Below are positions 1-12,600 of a stretch of DNA of 64,000 nucleotides, one piece after another. Below the pieces are notes generated by a model, which worked only from the letters and a program-made list of their open reading frames with translations, was not told where the DNA came from and made no database searches. A program made the translations under genes and the position numbers. Source of the stretch: Chaetorhynchus papuensis (Eukaryota; Chordata; Aves; Passeriformes; Rhipiduridae); contig VWYX01000825.1 in NCBI GenBank assembly GCA_013396525.1, forward strand, positions 248,001 through 312,000. Reading direction: 5' to 3'. Within the stretch, counting starts at the first letter, position 1; each line of letters begins with the position of its first letter.

Positions 1-464
1 TTTGCATGGGTGTTCCTCCTGCCTCTGAAAGAAAGGTGGAATGGAGCCTGAAGAAACTATGAGTGCTACCAGATCCAAAATGAAGGGATAGGGCTACCTG
101 AACACTGAACCTGAAGTTAGCCTGAAGCCTGACTTTTCTGAGGGGCATTTCTGCAGAACAAACCTAATTGCAGGAACTTATCAATAGTTAGCCAAAAGGT
201 GACAGGGCAGGGAGGACCCAGCAAAGTCTCAATGAACAGTCCAAGATTTTGCTCCCTCCCCTTCATGAGTATGAAAAATAAGGGAAAAACAATTCTTCTT
301 CAAAGGGTTCTCTTTCATACCAACATTTCAAAAGATCAATTGCCAATAAATTAAGACGAAACAAAAAACAGTGTATGTCCTGGTGGCAAGGGAAGATGCA
401 CTCCTTTGTCCCCGTCATGTCAGAAGAGCAGCTCCAGCACAGCCCTCTGGGCCATACTGTGCCC
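1..464 (-). other. GRAP2: GRAP2 3' UTR, probably continuing past the left edge
   Basis: This sequence follows the TGA. On the sense (minus) strand I see neither AATAAA nor ATTAAA, so the polyadenylation site probably lies outside the window. An AATTTATT stretch near 347-354 gives one ATTTA motif. No further coding potential was recognised. Confidence 0.6.
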
Positions 465-644
465 TCACAGCAGAACTGGTGTGACGTAGTTGGCAGGGAA
501 GAGACCCAGTTCCCCACGCAGACGTCCTTTCCACCAGGATGGGTTGGAGCTGTCCAGGACCTCTAAGATATCTCCACTGCGGAAGCCCAGCTCATCGTGC
601 TCCATAGCATCAAAGTCGTACAAGGCACGGACCCACAGCGTTCG
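465..644 (-). CDS. GRAP2: GRAP2 coding exon 7: C-terminal SH3 and stop
   Basis: This exon encodes residues 238-296 and a TGA stop. It contains the ALYDF motif (244-248), the RT loop HDELGF, SSNPSWWKGRL with the paired tryptophans 274-275, and LGLFPANYV with Pro287 and Tyr290. In the human protein this SH3 is the high-affinity RxxK binder that holds SLP-76, and the visible groove residues are kept. The acceptor is CTTTACAG, after which the reading frame resumes at Arg238. The protein ends TPVLL, a few residues different from the human tail. Confidence 0.97.
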   Translation of the reverse strand, partial: RTLWVRALYDFDAMEHDELGFRSGDILEVLDSSNPSWWKGRLRGELGLFPANYVTPVLL

Positions 645-3600
645 CTGTAAAGAAGAGACAGGCAGGGAACAAGGAGCCAGAGTCTTAGAGATCATCTTCC
701 TGTCACCCCTCTTAAGCCCCAGTAAGTATGTTCACTAAGCAAGGACAAGCAGTGCTGAAATTTAGACCAACTTGCAATTAAACCAGGAAGTGGCCAAGAT
801 GCCAGGAAGGAGGGACCAATTTACTGGGACACCCAAGGGATGGTGTTTGGTTTCTCAGCAGCCTCAGTGTATTTGTGGGTATTTGCACCATAAGGTGAAA
901 AGTCAGACTAAGAGCAGGTCCATAGGAAATCGTGGTCTCATGGCTCTGTTGCCTCTGCCATGCAAGGGCAGCCAGGACAGCCATATCTGAAGCCAGTTCT
1001 GGGAGCACAGAAGGGCTCCTGCGTGAGTCCTGCTGGGCTGTAACTATAAGGGAATGGCACTAGGGAGCTGGCCTGGTGCTGGTATGGATATCAAAATGTG
1101 TCCTTGGCCAGCAGAGGACTGAGAGAGTCAGCACGCAGGCGAGAATAGAGAACATTGTAAAGAGGGATAAAGAAGGATACTTGCTCTTTCAAGCACTTTT
1201 GCAACATAGGGGAGGGTCTTAAACCTTCTTCAAACTCTACCCAAGGTGAGGCCCCTGAGATCAAAAGCATTGAGGATCTGTTTGGGTATATCAGTTTATT
1301 TGGGGTGTGCACTCTAATGTGCACTATGGTTAGATTTTTTTTCTTATGACAGCTTAATCATAAGAGACTTCGCAGTCAGTCTCCCATTTTGGCCAGAAAT
1401 CATATTTTAAGGACATAGCTTGGGCTTCTTTCTGGGAAATTGTTGGCATCCAAACCACAGGGCATGGATAATTTAGGAGGTATATCTGGCAGGGACAGAT
1501 GAAACGATCTGCTTGAAGACAGACTAACTTTTGATAAATCTTCCATTCAGGGCCCTGCTTAGACCTGGCTCCTAGTTATTTGGTTGCATATATAGACCTT
1601 CCTATAATTGGATTTGTGGCTTCTAGATTGCTGATGGGATGTGGCAGGCAAAAGCATGTTGTTATTCATTGCCACAGCCTCTCGGAGATAAAAACCATTG
1701 TATTTTGAGCTGGATTACAATAAAGATTTGGGACTTTTGCCAAAAAAAGGGGCATGCACCTATTTTTTAATATGTTCCAAATCTCCTAATCCAATCTGGT
1801 TTTTTCACTCACACTTGAGAAAGGTCTGCTGTCCTTCCCTTCTCTCCTTGGATCTAGGTTCTCTGGCTGTGGGCTAAGGTGTACATTTCCTCAAAGAAGA
1901 GGAGCATACCTTGGGTCACACTGAGCTGATGGGGAAATACTTTGGAGCTGGCAGCGGAATCACAGGCTGAGGCAAAGAAAGACACCATATTCTATGTGGG
2001 CATTCACATAGTGGGAATTTGCAGAGCAGGTAGTTACTGAAGGTCAAGTGCCAGCTATAGATCCAGGTAGGTGGGTGGTCTGAGGTGTCTGCAGAGACAC
2101 ATCTGGATCGTGCCCACATCCACTGTGCTAAAAGGCTCTGACAGCCAAGCATGTCAAGTAGGTGAGTCCCGCTTAGATGGCAAAGTAGGTCTGAGAGGAT
2201 GTGCCAGGCACAGACAAGTAGACCTGGGTGATCTCAGACCTTTTCAGGACTGCAGCAAAAATTAGTGGAAGAGACAGTGTTACTACAAGTGCATTGCAAG
2301 ACAGAAGAAGCCCTGTAGCATGGTACAGTATCATGAGGCAGCTCTCCATAGAACTCAAAAAATGTACTGCACATCTAACTCCTGACATCAGTCACTGCCT
2401 GGCTGTGGTGGCAAAGATAATTCAAACTCCTTTGCATTAATGGGCATGAAGTTCTCCTAGAAGAGGTCATTAGGTTTTCAGAAATGTCTTCTGCTGGACA
2501 GGACTCATGCTTGATTGAAATCCATGGGTGAGCTTGTGCTCATTCCAATGTCCCAGATATCTATTTTGCTGAGCTCGAGCTAAGTTCCCTCTTCCACCAA
2601 GGCTGCATAAGACTGACTTTGAGAGCAGTTACCAGAACTATGCCCATATAATGCTGTAGTCCTACCCTCAGAGGGCCCCAGAAGCAGATTCAAGTGGCTG
2701 GGGTAGAGTCTTGAGACTCAGAAATGTCTCGTAAGACATGTCCTGGCAGGCATAATATGCTACTCCTCATGCAACCTCCATGTAGGTGACATTGTCCAGA
2801 CTGCTTGGCCATTGCTAAAGGACCCACTGACTTGGGCAGATGAGGCCTTTCAGGTGCATCACCTACCGGTGTCTGTTGGTGCAGTGGGTCTGTGTGTCTC
2901 CGTTGCATAGCTCCTGCACCTCCTTGGCCATGATCCCTTAGTCCATGCATCACATCTTTCCTGTCCAGACTCCCACCATATCTTTCCTAGAAAGAAAACA
3001 GCAAGAGAAAAGTCATGTTGTTATGGTTTTGGCTGGAATAGAGTTCATTTTCTTTGTAGTAGCTGGTATAGCGCTGTGTTTTGAATTTAGTATGTGAATA
3101 CTGCTGATAACACACTGATGTTTCAGTTGTTGTTAAGTAGTGGCTCATTCTAAATCAAGGACTTTTCAGAGTCTGGTCCAAGGGATATTCCATACTCTAG
3201 AACATCATACCCAGTATATAAACTGGGGGGAGTTGGCCAGAAGAGGTCAGTAACTGGTCAGGGACTGGCATCAGTCAGTGGGTGATGAGCAATTGTATTG
3301 TGCATCACTTTTTTTTCTTGAGTTTTATTCCTCTCTCTCTTTTTGTTATCTCCTTTTAAAAAAAGAGAAAATAATAATGACTATTATTACTATTATTATC
3401 ATTATCATTTGCTCTATTTCAATTATTAATCTGTTCTTATCTCAATCCATGAGTTTTACTTTTTTTCCCGATTCTCTCCCTACTCCCAGCAGCAGGAGGA
3501 GGAGTGATTGAGTGGCTGCATGGTACTTAGTTGCCAGCTGAGATTAAACTATGACACATGTATATTCTGAGATCTATAAATGGGGGGATTTAAGAGTCAT

Positions 3601-6600
3601 TAGTGGGCAAGGAGTCAGGGGAAAGTCCCCAAATAAATAATTTTAGACGTCAGCTTCCAATACAGTCCCTGTGCTCCAGTTCTGCAAGCAATGACCCTCA
3701 TGGAAGAGGTTAACTTAGACTGTTCTATTTTGGATTTTTCAAGAGTTGAAAGTTGACTGTCCTCAGCTGTCTTTCACAGCTGCTGGGAAAAACGGTCAGA
3801 GAGGGGCTTTTTTGGTCTCTGAGACTTTTGGAGAAAAACTAAGGTTGTTCTAACTCACAGATGAAAAGCCATGTGTGCCAAGCGGACTTTAGCCAATCTG
3901 GAGTTATGATGACCCAGTCCTGCTCACTCTTTGCTCTTCCTCTGTCCCATTTGCTGGTGGAAAGTTAGTGGTGCTGATGCAGCTGACTGTATCTGAGGGC
4001 TCACTACTTTACCTTTTCTTGGGCTCTATAGTGTAAAGGACAGCAAGCAAGCCCATAAATCTATAGTCAAATTAGCCAAAGAAGAATGAGACAAAATCAA
4101 GTTCAAAGAAAAGTAGCCATGAGACCACACATCTGAAGTCATATCAACACAAATTGGCCCAGGCAGATGGAGAGAAGAAGTAGGAAACACCTAGGAAGCA
4201 AGTTCTCTTTTGTGTGCACAGCTGAGAGATGCAGATATTTGACAAAGTGACTGTTCACTCACTACCAAGCAATAAAAGCCAATGTTTCATGTGCCTGGGC
4301 TTGACGTCCCAACCCCTTGTTCCTGGTAGTACCTGTTGCTGCTGCAGTATGGGAATAGGATGCTCTACATATCTCTTGGATATAGAAGAACGATCTTCTC
4401 CAGCTGCTCCTCCCAGGTGGAATCCTTCCCGACCTATCCGTTCCAGGCTCCCACCACGCCTCTCCTGATGGAAGAAAGATCACAAAAGTGAGGTCAGGTT
4501 TTGATTCCTACCACATCTTTGACTAAAGCTGTGCAATCATTGCACACCGATCACTACCACTACCCTCTATTCTGAAGGCTTTTTCAAATAAAAGATCCCG
4601 CCTCTCTGAACAGAAGGACAAATCAGAAATCCTGTATTTTAGATCTTTGTCATAGCCACTCTCCATCTGAAGTCAGGGTAATACTGGGACGTGCTGGGCT
4701 GCAAATACGGCCACTGATATGAGGATCAGCACAGAAGCCAAGCTCTTTCTTGAAATACTGCCCTTAGACTTCATTTGTCTCTGCACTGAAATCTATATAT
4801 TACAATCATTTTATCATACAGCTGTAGCATCTAGAAATTTGAATTGTAACAGAAACCCCACTGTGATGAGTGCTAAACATACCCTGCTGTGCCCATCACC
4901 ATAACAAATGTACAGAGTTTGCCAAAGCAAACTTGAGTTCTGTTCTTTCATTTGCCTGTCTGCATCTTGGAGCAAATACATCTCTTTCCCTTCCTGCTCA
5001 CAGTCAGCCCAAACAGGTTGTTTTACTGATATACATGCACACAGTCATTCTTTCCTTTCCCAGACTATTCATTACTGTGATCTCTCTCTTACAGGTCCCA
5101 GAGTCTCTATTTTAATGCCTTACTAGTGCATTTTTAAAGCTCTGTGTAAGTGGCCTAGAAAGCAACAACAACCCAAGCCCCTTCTTCAGACTAAAAAACT
5201 TATCATCTCTCATTTTGAGCCAGCAAGAATGACCCACATGTGGCCTATAAAATTTACCTGCTGCAGTCAGCAGGTCACGTACTTTCTGCCTTGCCTCTGC
5301 CTGCACATCCTGGTAATTTAATACCAGAATCCGTTTCCCAGTAAAGCAGGACTTTGGTTCCTGCAGTGACCAGGCAGGTTCACTCCCAGTACAGCGAGTG
5401 CAATGTGTAGCAGTCTCTGCTATGTCATTTGCTTGTTCCCCTGGCACAAAACCAAGCATTCATTGGACTGGGATTTCTCTGCCTTCTCAAACATCGACTA
5501 TACCTTCCCTGAAGGCACATCTTGTTCCCAGATCTGCTATGTTCTTCTCAGTAGTACTTTCCAGTCCCTAACAGCCAGGTTAACTGCTCCGGCTTCTGCC
5601 CTCTGTCCCTCCACATTCCTTTTACTGTGTTTGCTCGGTAGCAGAAGATGGACAATTCTTCTGAGCAGACAAACTTGCAGTTGTATTTGTACTCTGGGTT
5701 CATGCAAGGACAGTAAGAAACCAAACTCAAATTCTTCTCAGTCACAACCCACCAGCAGTCAGCACTGTACCTGCCCTTAGGAAATCCAGGCATTTCAATA
5801 AGGTAAGTCCTGCTTTCCTTGGCATCTTAGAATTTCAGCTCTGAGATCCTAGCACAGCTTTAGCAAAGCACCTCTATTCAGATTTGAAGAATCAAAAAAT
5901 TCTGCTCAATTATATAACTCTACATACCACTGAATCCACTAAAAATCTATGTCTCAGGCCCCACCAGTGTAGTGATGTAGCTGGGTTTCCGGGGACAGAC
6001 TCTCCTCCTCTCCATTCCCAGACATTCTCATGGGATGAACTCCTTCCACAGAAAGGTTTCTGACTGAGAAACATCTAAGGACAGTTTGTGTTTACCTTCT
6101 CTTCTTGGCTGTTGTCCCTTAGGAGGATCTGCTTCTGCCTGGAGATGGAAGTTGTCTTGTAGTAGTCCACCAGTTTGTTTAGCGAGTGGAATTTCTCTGT
6201 CCACAAGTAATAGCTACCCTTTGAATCCCTCATCACTTTGAAATGTTGCACATCGTCTTCATGCCTAGATCCCAATGGAAAAGTAAGAGATCATCAAACA
6301 GATTGCACTTCTACCTTTTTTGAAAAAGTCTTTGCCAGAAGGGTACCAAAACTTCTTGCTTGGCCAAATCTGAACTTCTGGAAAGTCATGCAATGGCAGT
6401 CCTTGCATGTACTGGACCCAGATGTGGCTCTATTTCAAAAGACTCATCGATTTGCAAACACAGAGTGCCCCAGGGCTGCCCAGTCACAAAGCACCGTCAG
6501 AACAAAGCACAGGGTTTTAAAGTCTCTCTTTTGAAATAAAGGCCACAGGAGCTTCCAGGGTGAAAAAGTGCAGTTGTAGTCTAGCCACAGCCTCTGCAGG

Positions 6601-9600
6601 TCCTGTTAACATCCAGTCTGCATTGACTGTAAGACTGTAGTACACTTTTACACACCATGGTGTGTGAAGCCACACACTAAGCTTTAAAATTGTATATAAT
6701 CTATTCTAACATCATTACTACAGGTCATTCTCCCTATCCAAAAGGAAAAAAAAAAGAAGAAAAAGAAGGAATTTTCCAGTGCTGTTACAAGTCAAATTAA
6801 CAATCTCAACCTTCTGCCCCTTATTCCCCCTGCACCTCCCCTCCTCTCACCTCTTGTCTGATGTGTACAATTCCTCTTTGTACCAGATGTGATCTGGTTT
6901 TGGTACCCACCTCCTTGCTCTGTGCAACTCCACGAACTCAAAACAGAGGCTACATCTGCACAAATAAACTAAATGGGGACAGGCAGGGGATGAATGTTAT
7001 CCTTGACTGACTGCTATCCTTGGGACTCCAAGCTGTTAAAGTGTTAGCACGGTTGTGGTTTAAATGGAAAAGCTCTCCCTTAGATAGTGCTGGGCCATGG
7101 TCAGGAAGACTGAACAGGCCAGGAACTGTTCACAGGGAGCTGCTTGAATACAGCTCTTCTGTTTGCTGGGGTGAAGAGGGTGTAGCCATACAGATCTCAG
7201 CTCTGCCACACTGCTTGACTTCAGGGCCAGAGAAAGAGCCTGATCGTACTTAATTTGTTGGTGTTCATTGGTGCAAATGTAACCAGAATGTTTTCCTGCA
7301 TTCCTCCTGGATACTTTTTGAGCTGCCTGGATCAGCAAGTACACACCACTTGGAAAAGACATTGTTAATCATGACCTTAATTTAAAACTGGTTATCAACT
7401 GTTTGACTGAAAATTGGGAAACCAATCATCATTTAAGAGCTCTCCTTAGAAGCAAATGCTCTGAGAAGCATGGGGCTACAGCAAGTTGCTGAAATGCAGC
7501 TGGGCTGCAAGCAATGAAAAACCATTCCTCGTCCACTGGCTGTTTAGTGACCTGTGGGAAATAAGTTAACAATGTAATAGTAACCTCTTAATAGGTAGTA
7601 GTTGAATTCTTGGATTTGGTAACCAGAGCTGTCAGGGAATTAAAACAAATGGAAGACACATGTTAAGCACTGCGGGAGACTTTCCCTGTACCACTCTGCT
7701 TTGCTGTAGCTCCTTCAGAGAAAGAGGTCACCAGGGATGCAGATTTGGAATGGGGCATTCACTGTGTCACTTGAAAAGAGGCAGAAACATTTGGGAATCA
7801 GATGCCTAATTTGTTCTCATTCACAACAAGGCAGCACTACCGGTGACCGGCAGCATGCAAACTTCTCAAGAGGCTACATCACATTAAGAATCCTGTTGAG
7901 AGAGGAGGCTAGGGACACCATTAAACAGGAAAAGAAGCAGGAATATACTGTGAGAAGCAGATACCTGACAGAGATGGAAAAGTCACCATGAGAGTTCTGA
8001 CTGGCTCGGACAACGAAGCAGCCAACTCCTTTGCTCATGAGAAGGTTTTCTGCTTCGTGGCGGGATATCTTCTCGTCAAACCAGCTGTCAAGTGGGGAAA
8101 ATCATGGCAATGTGAATAACGATGTGAATTAAGGTGAGGAATAAAAAAGCTGAGGGTAGGGAGAATGTGAATAAGCAGGATGGAGGGAAGAAAACAAAAG
8201 GATCAGAGGAGCCCACGTGGCTACTCCCAGTGGCCATGGATATACAGGGGTTTGATGGATGCAGACCATTTCTTTGAGCAGTAAATGCATGTACATGCAA
8301 AGAGAACAGTGCAAGCTTTGGCCTGCTAAGAAGCAACACTCAACTGAAACTGTAATTACAGGCACAGTACAATAAGGTGTTAGTCAAAGAAATTTTAAAT
8401 TACAAATGTGTATGTATACATATATACACACATAATTCTCAGACATCTACATCAAATTGCTTTTTGGCAAACTGATTGAAAATTACTGGGCTGTGATGGA
8501 TATACTGCACGAAAGACACATAAATTTTTAGCAGAAGCAAGCCATGAAAGTTTTAGTACTAATAAATTGGTTCTTGTAAGAGTTACAATACCACAAAATC
8601 GCAGAAGCACAGAATACATAAGCACGCTTATGCAAATTTAGCCAGCCATAACAAACAATAGCACAAGGCACTGGACTAATAATGAGAAAGGCACCATAAC
8701 TAGTAAAAGAATACAATGTCAGTAGAGAAACAAAAAATCACATATATTTGCATATGTCCACTCCACAGCTAATAAGATCTACAATTTGCAGTCTTTGATT
8801 ATACGTAATGCTTAATTGCCTGTATTGCATTAAAATGAAGGACTGTTAATTTCCTAAGGTCTGTAATTTCTACTTTGGAGTTTCTCGTTATCATCACAGT
8901 TTACCTATGTATTATTAGCAAAGGGAAATCAGACTTCGATGAGCCTTGATAACCAGTCTCAATGATTACTTGACGAGAAAAAAAAGGGCAAGAATAATCT
9001 ATCAAAAATAGGAGGCAGCTTTCTTCCCACTGTCTAGTTCTGTCATCTGGCCTGAACTGCTTCAAAGTGTAGACCTGGCACTTAGAAAAGTGTCAAAGTG
9101 GAAATATTTCTTCGCAGTTCTTGCACAGAGAAAGCAACACAAGAAAAATGCGTGTGAAAAAAGAAGCTGCCAGTGTTCCTGAGTGATCCCACAGCCCTGT
9201 GAAAGAGCGAACGAGAACTGACTGGAAGATCTTATCCCCCTGAGGCCTAAAAGTACAAGCTCATATTTGCACAGCAAACTAGTGATGTCCTTCAGCTCAG
9301 CCAAGCAGGCTGGCTTATGTCCAAAAAGGCCAGTAAGTGCCACCTCCATAGGCGACAGAGGCACTTAGTTGTAACCTCAAAATCCCTGTGTGCTCCCAGT
9401 ATGACTGCTCAGGGCACCAGCGCATTACAGCCACAAGTACCAGGCTTGGTGCATGCTCTGCTTGTTCACCCCTGAAATGCTGCAGCACTTTTGAGAAAAG
9501 AGGATAATAAGAGGTGCTTCTGGGAGCATTTCTGCTAACAGAAAGGTTGTAAAATTCCCATGTACTGTCATATTTATGGCATAGGGCTGGAGAGCACATT

Positions 9601-12600
9601 TAACATGCATTCCAACATGCATCAGTTCTTTCTGAAAGTGCAGTGCCATCTCCTCAGCGGGAAGAGAGAAATGCGGGTACACCTGTCCTCTGACAGATCT
9701 GTTTGTGTGTGTGTGAGAGAGAGAGAGCAGGGCGGCATGTCTGGTCTATCAACTGCCGATCCAGGAGTAACACCAGCTGACACGGTCGCGCAGCATTGCA
9801 CTGACCTCTAGCGCACCGAGAGAAACTCACAAGCGCTTGGCGGGGGGGGAGGGAATGCGGCGGCAGGGTGGGAAAAGGGAGTCAGTGTCGTTAAGAGTCG
9901 AAGGGGGAGGGAATTTCTTTTTTGTAATCCGTTTTCAGAAAGATCTCTTGCTCTTCCTTTTGTGCTTAGCCTCTGTCTCTGTTGCCAAGACTTCACATCA
10001 TGACTATTCTCCCTCTCTCTGAGGACATCTAAATGCAATTCCTGCCACATCCCAGCATCCCTCTGAGCAGCAGTAACAAAAGAGTCACTTGGGAGTGACA
10101 GCGATCATCAAGATCCATTTATCTCTGAAAGAACAGAGGATGCTTTGGGGTAGAAATACGCTGTGCTGGCAGAACTGTGTGTAGCATTATGGCAATCCTT
10201 GCTGGCCCCAAAGTGTAGGATGCTATACCCAGCACCTCCCCTGTCCTGTCCTCTGCGTGTGCACGCACATGTGCTCCTGACAGCACTCAGTGGGAATGTG
10301 CCATGGTGGTGACACCATGTCTGTCACACTTACGGGGGAACATGGAAATCAATGAAGTTCTTAGGAACGTAGCCCTCGTGACTTCTGAGCTCAGCCTTGT
10401 ACCACTCTTCCTGGGAGCTCAAAATCTGCAATGGAGAAATGGATGGAATAAATGTGTCTCCTGAGAAAGGCAAAAGTAAACAAGATTCTGGCAGAAACCT
10501 ATAATGCCTTGTAAGAATAAAAGAAAACAGTACACGTTCTCTACTTCCCACCCACAGTGCAACAAGGTTAGTGGCTGATGACCATTCCACAGCAAATGAG
10601 CAATAAAAAAGCCCAAGAAGAATTAGACAGATTGCTTGTTAACTTTGCCCCTTTGACTGACTGCCTGTCCGTGTGTCCCTGATGCCTGTGAAATGGAGAA
10701 ATTCAGCTTTGAAAGACTTAACAGGGGTTTACGTTATTCTCTGTGCTGCCTTTTATAGGAGCATCTCAGATTCAAAAGGGAAGAAGAAAATATCTGTGAA
10801 AACTCCTCTGACATATGGGTATGGAGGGATACACAGCTGTATCTGTGTGCGTTATGACTGCACAGCTGTTACTGTGTGCTCTCATACGTCATTTCACAAG
10901 AGGTTCTTTAGGGGGTTTAATCTTCAGCTGCACCAAGCTTTGCCAAGGCAGATAAAAGAAGGATGCAAAAAGTATTTTCAAGACACTATTATACTTAGGA
11001 GATTGTAGGATAGCTGGAAGTGAGTCCACATCACACACTGGAGCAGTTTCAAGTGTCCTCACATTAATGTTAACTGTAATGGTCCTTAGAAACTTCACTG
11101 CTGACCAGAGAGGGCCCAAAATCATGACTCCCTGGCTGATGGCCCAAGATAGAGCCCTAAGCTAGAGGAGAGAGGACAGGAATACAACCACACCGGGATT
11201 TTATTGCAAATGTTGTGGTCTTTGGTGTTTTGTTTGACATTCCAACTCCTGGGACAGGATTCTGCTGTATGAAATGGACCATGTTTCTGCTCTTTCTGGT
11301 TTTGGAGAGGAGCCTAAAAGCATGAGCCATGACAGTTTTAGAAGGAAAAAGCAAGTGGAAAAGACTTAATTTAAAATCTATTGTTAACAGTAATAATACT
11401 TAGTTTGTGAGCCAATCTCATGGTTTTGGGAGCCTAAGGCACATTCTAACTGCTTCATATTGGCAACAAGATGTTACTGTCTCTGGAGCCAATTTTTCAT
11501 TGCCTTCCCTGCCACGTAGGCCTTTTTTAAACATCTGGATGCAGAAAAGTTAAGGAATAAAAAGCTATGGAATTCCCAATTTGTATAGTCACTGCTGTCC
11601 TCATGCCTGGGTGCTGGGTTAAGGCTCTTTCTTCACTGCTGTGGCCAAACACAGGAGATGATAGCTACTTCCTGCTCATGCTCAGGCCCTGCTCTGTTGG
11701 AAGTGAGGTTTCCAGAAAGACCCACCTGCTGTTTGTCACTGCAGGGCGGGCAGGTTTCTCTCAGTGTGTCATCCTCTCAGAGAAAGATGTGGGGGGGGGT
11801 AGGAGGGTGGATTTCCTCCTGTCGCTGCTTGTTGAGGGCCTCATGTTTCCTGTTTTGTAATCTCTACATCAATACTTCATTTTATCTCCTTTATAAATCA
11901 GCAGGTTGTTGCAGGCAGCACGAGGGGGCTCATGATGGGGTGTGAATGTATGTGTGCCTATGCCAGAACAGAGCTGTTACTCAGGCTGATTTACTGCTAC
12001 TATGGCTCGGGTGGCTAAGGTTGTTCACCTCAAGGACATTAAAGCAAGAGGCAGTTTGATTTTTCTGGTAGTGAATTCTCTATGACAACTAATAATAATA
12101 AAACTGGTGTGTAGTGTTGACACTTTTTATCAGTAGCTTCCAGCATACTTTGAAAGGAAGCTCTAGCTTATAATTTCCCTTCTCTTTTACAGGAAGGGAA
12201 ATTGAGGAACAGAAATAAAAGTGATCTGGCCAACACCATCACCCCAGCCAGGGACTAGATGGAAGTCTCCTGAGAAAAAAGGTATCAGTAAAGGTCATGT
12301 GATAGTGGGACTGACTGGAGAAGAATTAGGAATAAGAGTGTTTATCTGTGCTGAAGAGAGGCAGTGATTTCTCCAGAAGTTTCTCACAGCTCATTGGAAA
12401 AATTTGGTATTAATGAGTTCTGGAAGCTATCATCTTTGTCTAAGTGCCAAGAATTAAAAGGCCAATAAAATAAAAAAATGGTGGTGATGGAAAAGGCAAG
12501 GCTGACACCCAATATCTGATTATTAACTGGAAAATCTGTGACTGAACAGAGAGGTAGCAAAGGCTCCCTGGCCAAATGAGGGTTTACATCCTATTGTTGT

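Noticed and set aside
3360..3415. ATT-rich tract considered as an independent microsatellite
   Set aside because: It is an internal part of the solo LTR family and lies within its TG...CA borders.
5112..5459. 115-codon minus-strand frame between coding exons 4 and 5, considered as an extra linker exon
   Set aside because: It has no similarity to the GADS linker. The known exons already join in frame and sum to a complete 296-codon protein without it.
5403..5780. 125-codon open frame on the plus strand inside a GRAP2 intron
   Set aside because: It is rich in Ser, Thr and Cys from pyrimidine-rich DNA, has no domain and is antisense to the intron.
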